Origin: an uncultured Phocaeicola sp. | GTDB taxonomy: Bacteria > Bacteroidota > Bacteroidia > Bacteroidales > Bacteroidaceae | NCBI GenBank assembly: GCA_944320605.1 | Contig: CALUIE010000004.1 | Span: 1-64,000, forward strand | DNA: 64,000 nucleotides | Direction: 5' to 3' | Shown: positions 63,161 through 64,000 of the stretch, in pieces | Position numbering within the stretch: the first letter of the stretch is position 1 | How the letters are laid out: each line of letters opens with the position of its first letter | Program-made: the position numbers and the translations under genes | Notes under the pieces: generated by a model | What the model saw: the letters and a program-made list of their open reading frames with translations, nothing else | What the model was told of the DNA's origin: nothing | The model's database searches: none

Positions 63161-63814
63161 TTATTTTGTAGTTTCTTCTTTAAGTCTGAAATAAAATGTA
63201 TGTTCTCTGAATATTTGTTCCACTAAATCAAAACGTATGAAATCGGCTAATAATCTGCTTGTTGTGATGCGTGGAATTTTTGAGAGTCTGCTGCATTGGT
63301 TCAATGTGAGCTCTTTACTTTTGGAGAGAATATCAAGAAGATGTTTCTCTCGTTCAGAGTATGTTACAAATACTTTTTCGTCCTGCTTGTTATGTTTCCA
63401 TCTGTTTAAGAAAACAGTATCGGCTAAGATGTTTTCATCTTTTATTCTAACGTATGCCCATGCTTTATTGTTTTCATCGATTGCACAAACAGGTTTATTT
63501 TTGCATTCTTCTATACTGACTTCTAAAATGTCTTTACCTTGAACTCTGAATATTTTGTTGGATATATTGACTTGCGGTATGCAATACATTTTTGCGGCAG
63601 CTTCTATCATGTATATTTCTTCTTCGGAACGTACACCTGCAATTTTACCATTGTCCTTTACACCAACCAGTAATCTTCCGCCTTCTGTGTTTGAGAAAGC
63701 GGATATACTTTTGGCTATTTTCCTTGCATCCGAAATAGCGAATTTAAAATCCTGATGGATATGTTCTCCTTCGTCAATGAGTTTCTGGATATAGTATTCG
63801 TCTGTAGGGAGCAT
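63161..63814 (-). CDS. AlbA_2/Schlafen-type ATP-binding protein with a C-terminal winged helix
   Basis: 217 residues. The N-terminal half is AlbA_2-like (DFKFAISDARKIAKSISAFS, NTEGGRLLVGVKDNGKIAGV, GKDILEVSIEECKNKPVCAI). Residues 150-210 form a winged helix (LLDILSKSKELTLNQCSRLS). Related proteins are transcription regulators or nucleases depending on the clade; the catalytic residues of Schlafen nucleases are not evident. It lies just upstream of the symporter, divergent in neither case. Confidence 0.7.
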   Translation of the reverse strand: MLPTDEYYIQKLIDEGEHIHQDFKFAISDARKIAKSISAFSNTEGGRLLVGVKDNGKIAGVRSEEEIYMIEAAAKMYCIPQVNISNKIFRVQGKDILEVSIEECKNKPVCAIDENNKAWAYVRIKDENILADTVFLNRWKHNKQDEKVFVTYSEREKHLLDILSKSKELTLNQCSRLSKIPRITTSRLLADFIRFDLVEQIFREHTFYFRLKEETTK

Positions 63815-63859
63815 AGTCTGTTTAGTTCTGTGTTTATGTTTGATGAATGAATTGTCGTT

Positions 63860-64000
63860 TTAATATTCACACGTTTTATGTGTCATTATATCAAGCACTA
63901 CCTTATCGGTTTCGTTCATTCCTACAGATCCTATTCTCGTAAGGTTTCTTATGCTTAAATCTACATTGTCCTCTATTATTCCTTCAACGGAAGTCACACA
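63860..64000 (-). CDS. C-terminus of an unidentified gene (partial)
   Basis: The visible 46 residues end NLTRIGSVGMNETDKVVLDI then MTHKTCEY and the stop at 63,860. The gene extends beyond the right edge. No family call possible. Confidence 0.55.
   Translation of the reverse strand, partial: CVTSVEGIIEDNVDLSIRNLTRIGSVGMNETDKVVLDIMTHKTCEY

Overview
The window is from a Bacteroidales chromosome (Bacteroides, Phocaeicola or a close relative). The reasons are Bacteroidetes-type promoters (TAnnTTTG at -7), few Shine-Dalgarno sites, and typical families: an HU-like protein of the HU-HIG type, a TPR/membrane/HTH regulator, a DUF2723 membrane protein and an AGCS symporter. A 42.7-kb prophage integrated at tRNA-Trp takes up most of the window.

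Host left flank (1-17,592): a partial GT2 glycosyltransferase, the TPR-HTH regulator, the DUF2723 protein, a 4 x 22 bp palindromic tandem repeat, the HU-like gene, a small lipoprotein and an orphan HTH protein. Next come two paralogous structured RNA elements (about 8.33-8.57 and 8.81-9.09 kb) ahead of an uncharacterised gene set (9.16-15.8 kb): a small protein, an AAA ATPase, two proteins sharing the same N-terminal domain, a DUF1232 protein, a membrane protein and a Sel1-repeat gene broken by a frameshift. A Fic protein and YaaA follow.

Prophage (17,593-60,273): bounded by a 45-bp perfect direct repeat (62 bp with two mismatches) covering the 3' end of tRNA-Trp and its terminator. Left to right: two leftward repressor-like genes and a divergent control region; a rightward early operon ending in one primase-helicase frame interrupted by two in-frame stops; an iteron-like array, probably the replication origin; a head and packaging unit (ClpP-like protease, capsid, terminase); about 10 kb of cargo (a patch resembling integrative conjugative element DNA with a phosphoribosyltransferase and RadC, a TIGR04255/PemK-like triad, a coiled-coil membrane protein, and an exonuclease-BRCT / secreted protein / DUF4041 cassette); a three-gene operon behind a long structured leader RNA; portal, connector and tail fibre genes; a holin, endolysin and u-spanin lysis cassette; tape measure and tail protein; and a leftward tyrosine recombinase next to attR. 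Hairpin terminators followed closely by TAnnTTTG promoters mark out the transcription units.

Host right flank (60,274-64,000): the rest of tRNA-Trp, a uracil-DNA-glycosylase-like protein, an unknown protein, an AGCS sodium:amino-acid symporter, an AlbA-type ATP-binding protein and the end of an unidentified gene.

The strongest candidates for something new are the leader RNA at 41,881-42,096 (22-bp stem, pseudoknot, and a repeat of its own 5' arm just before the start codon), the paired RNAs at 8.3-9.1 kb, the 9.16-15.8 kb gene set and the TIGR04255/PemK-like triad. All family names rest on reading the sequence; no database search was run.
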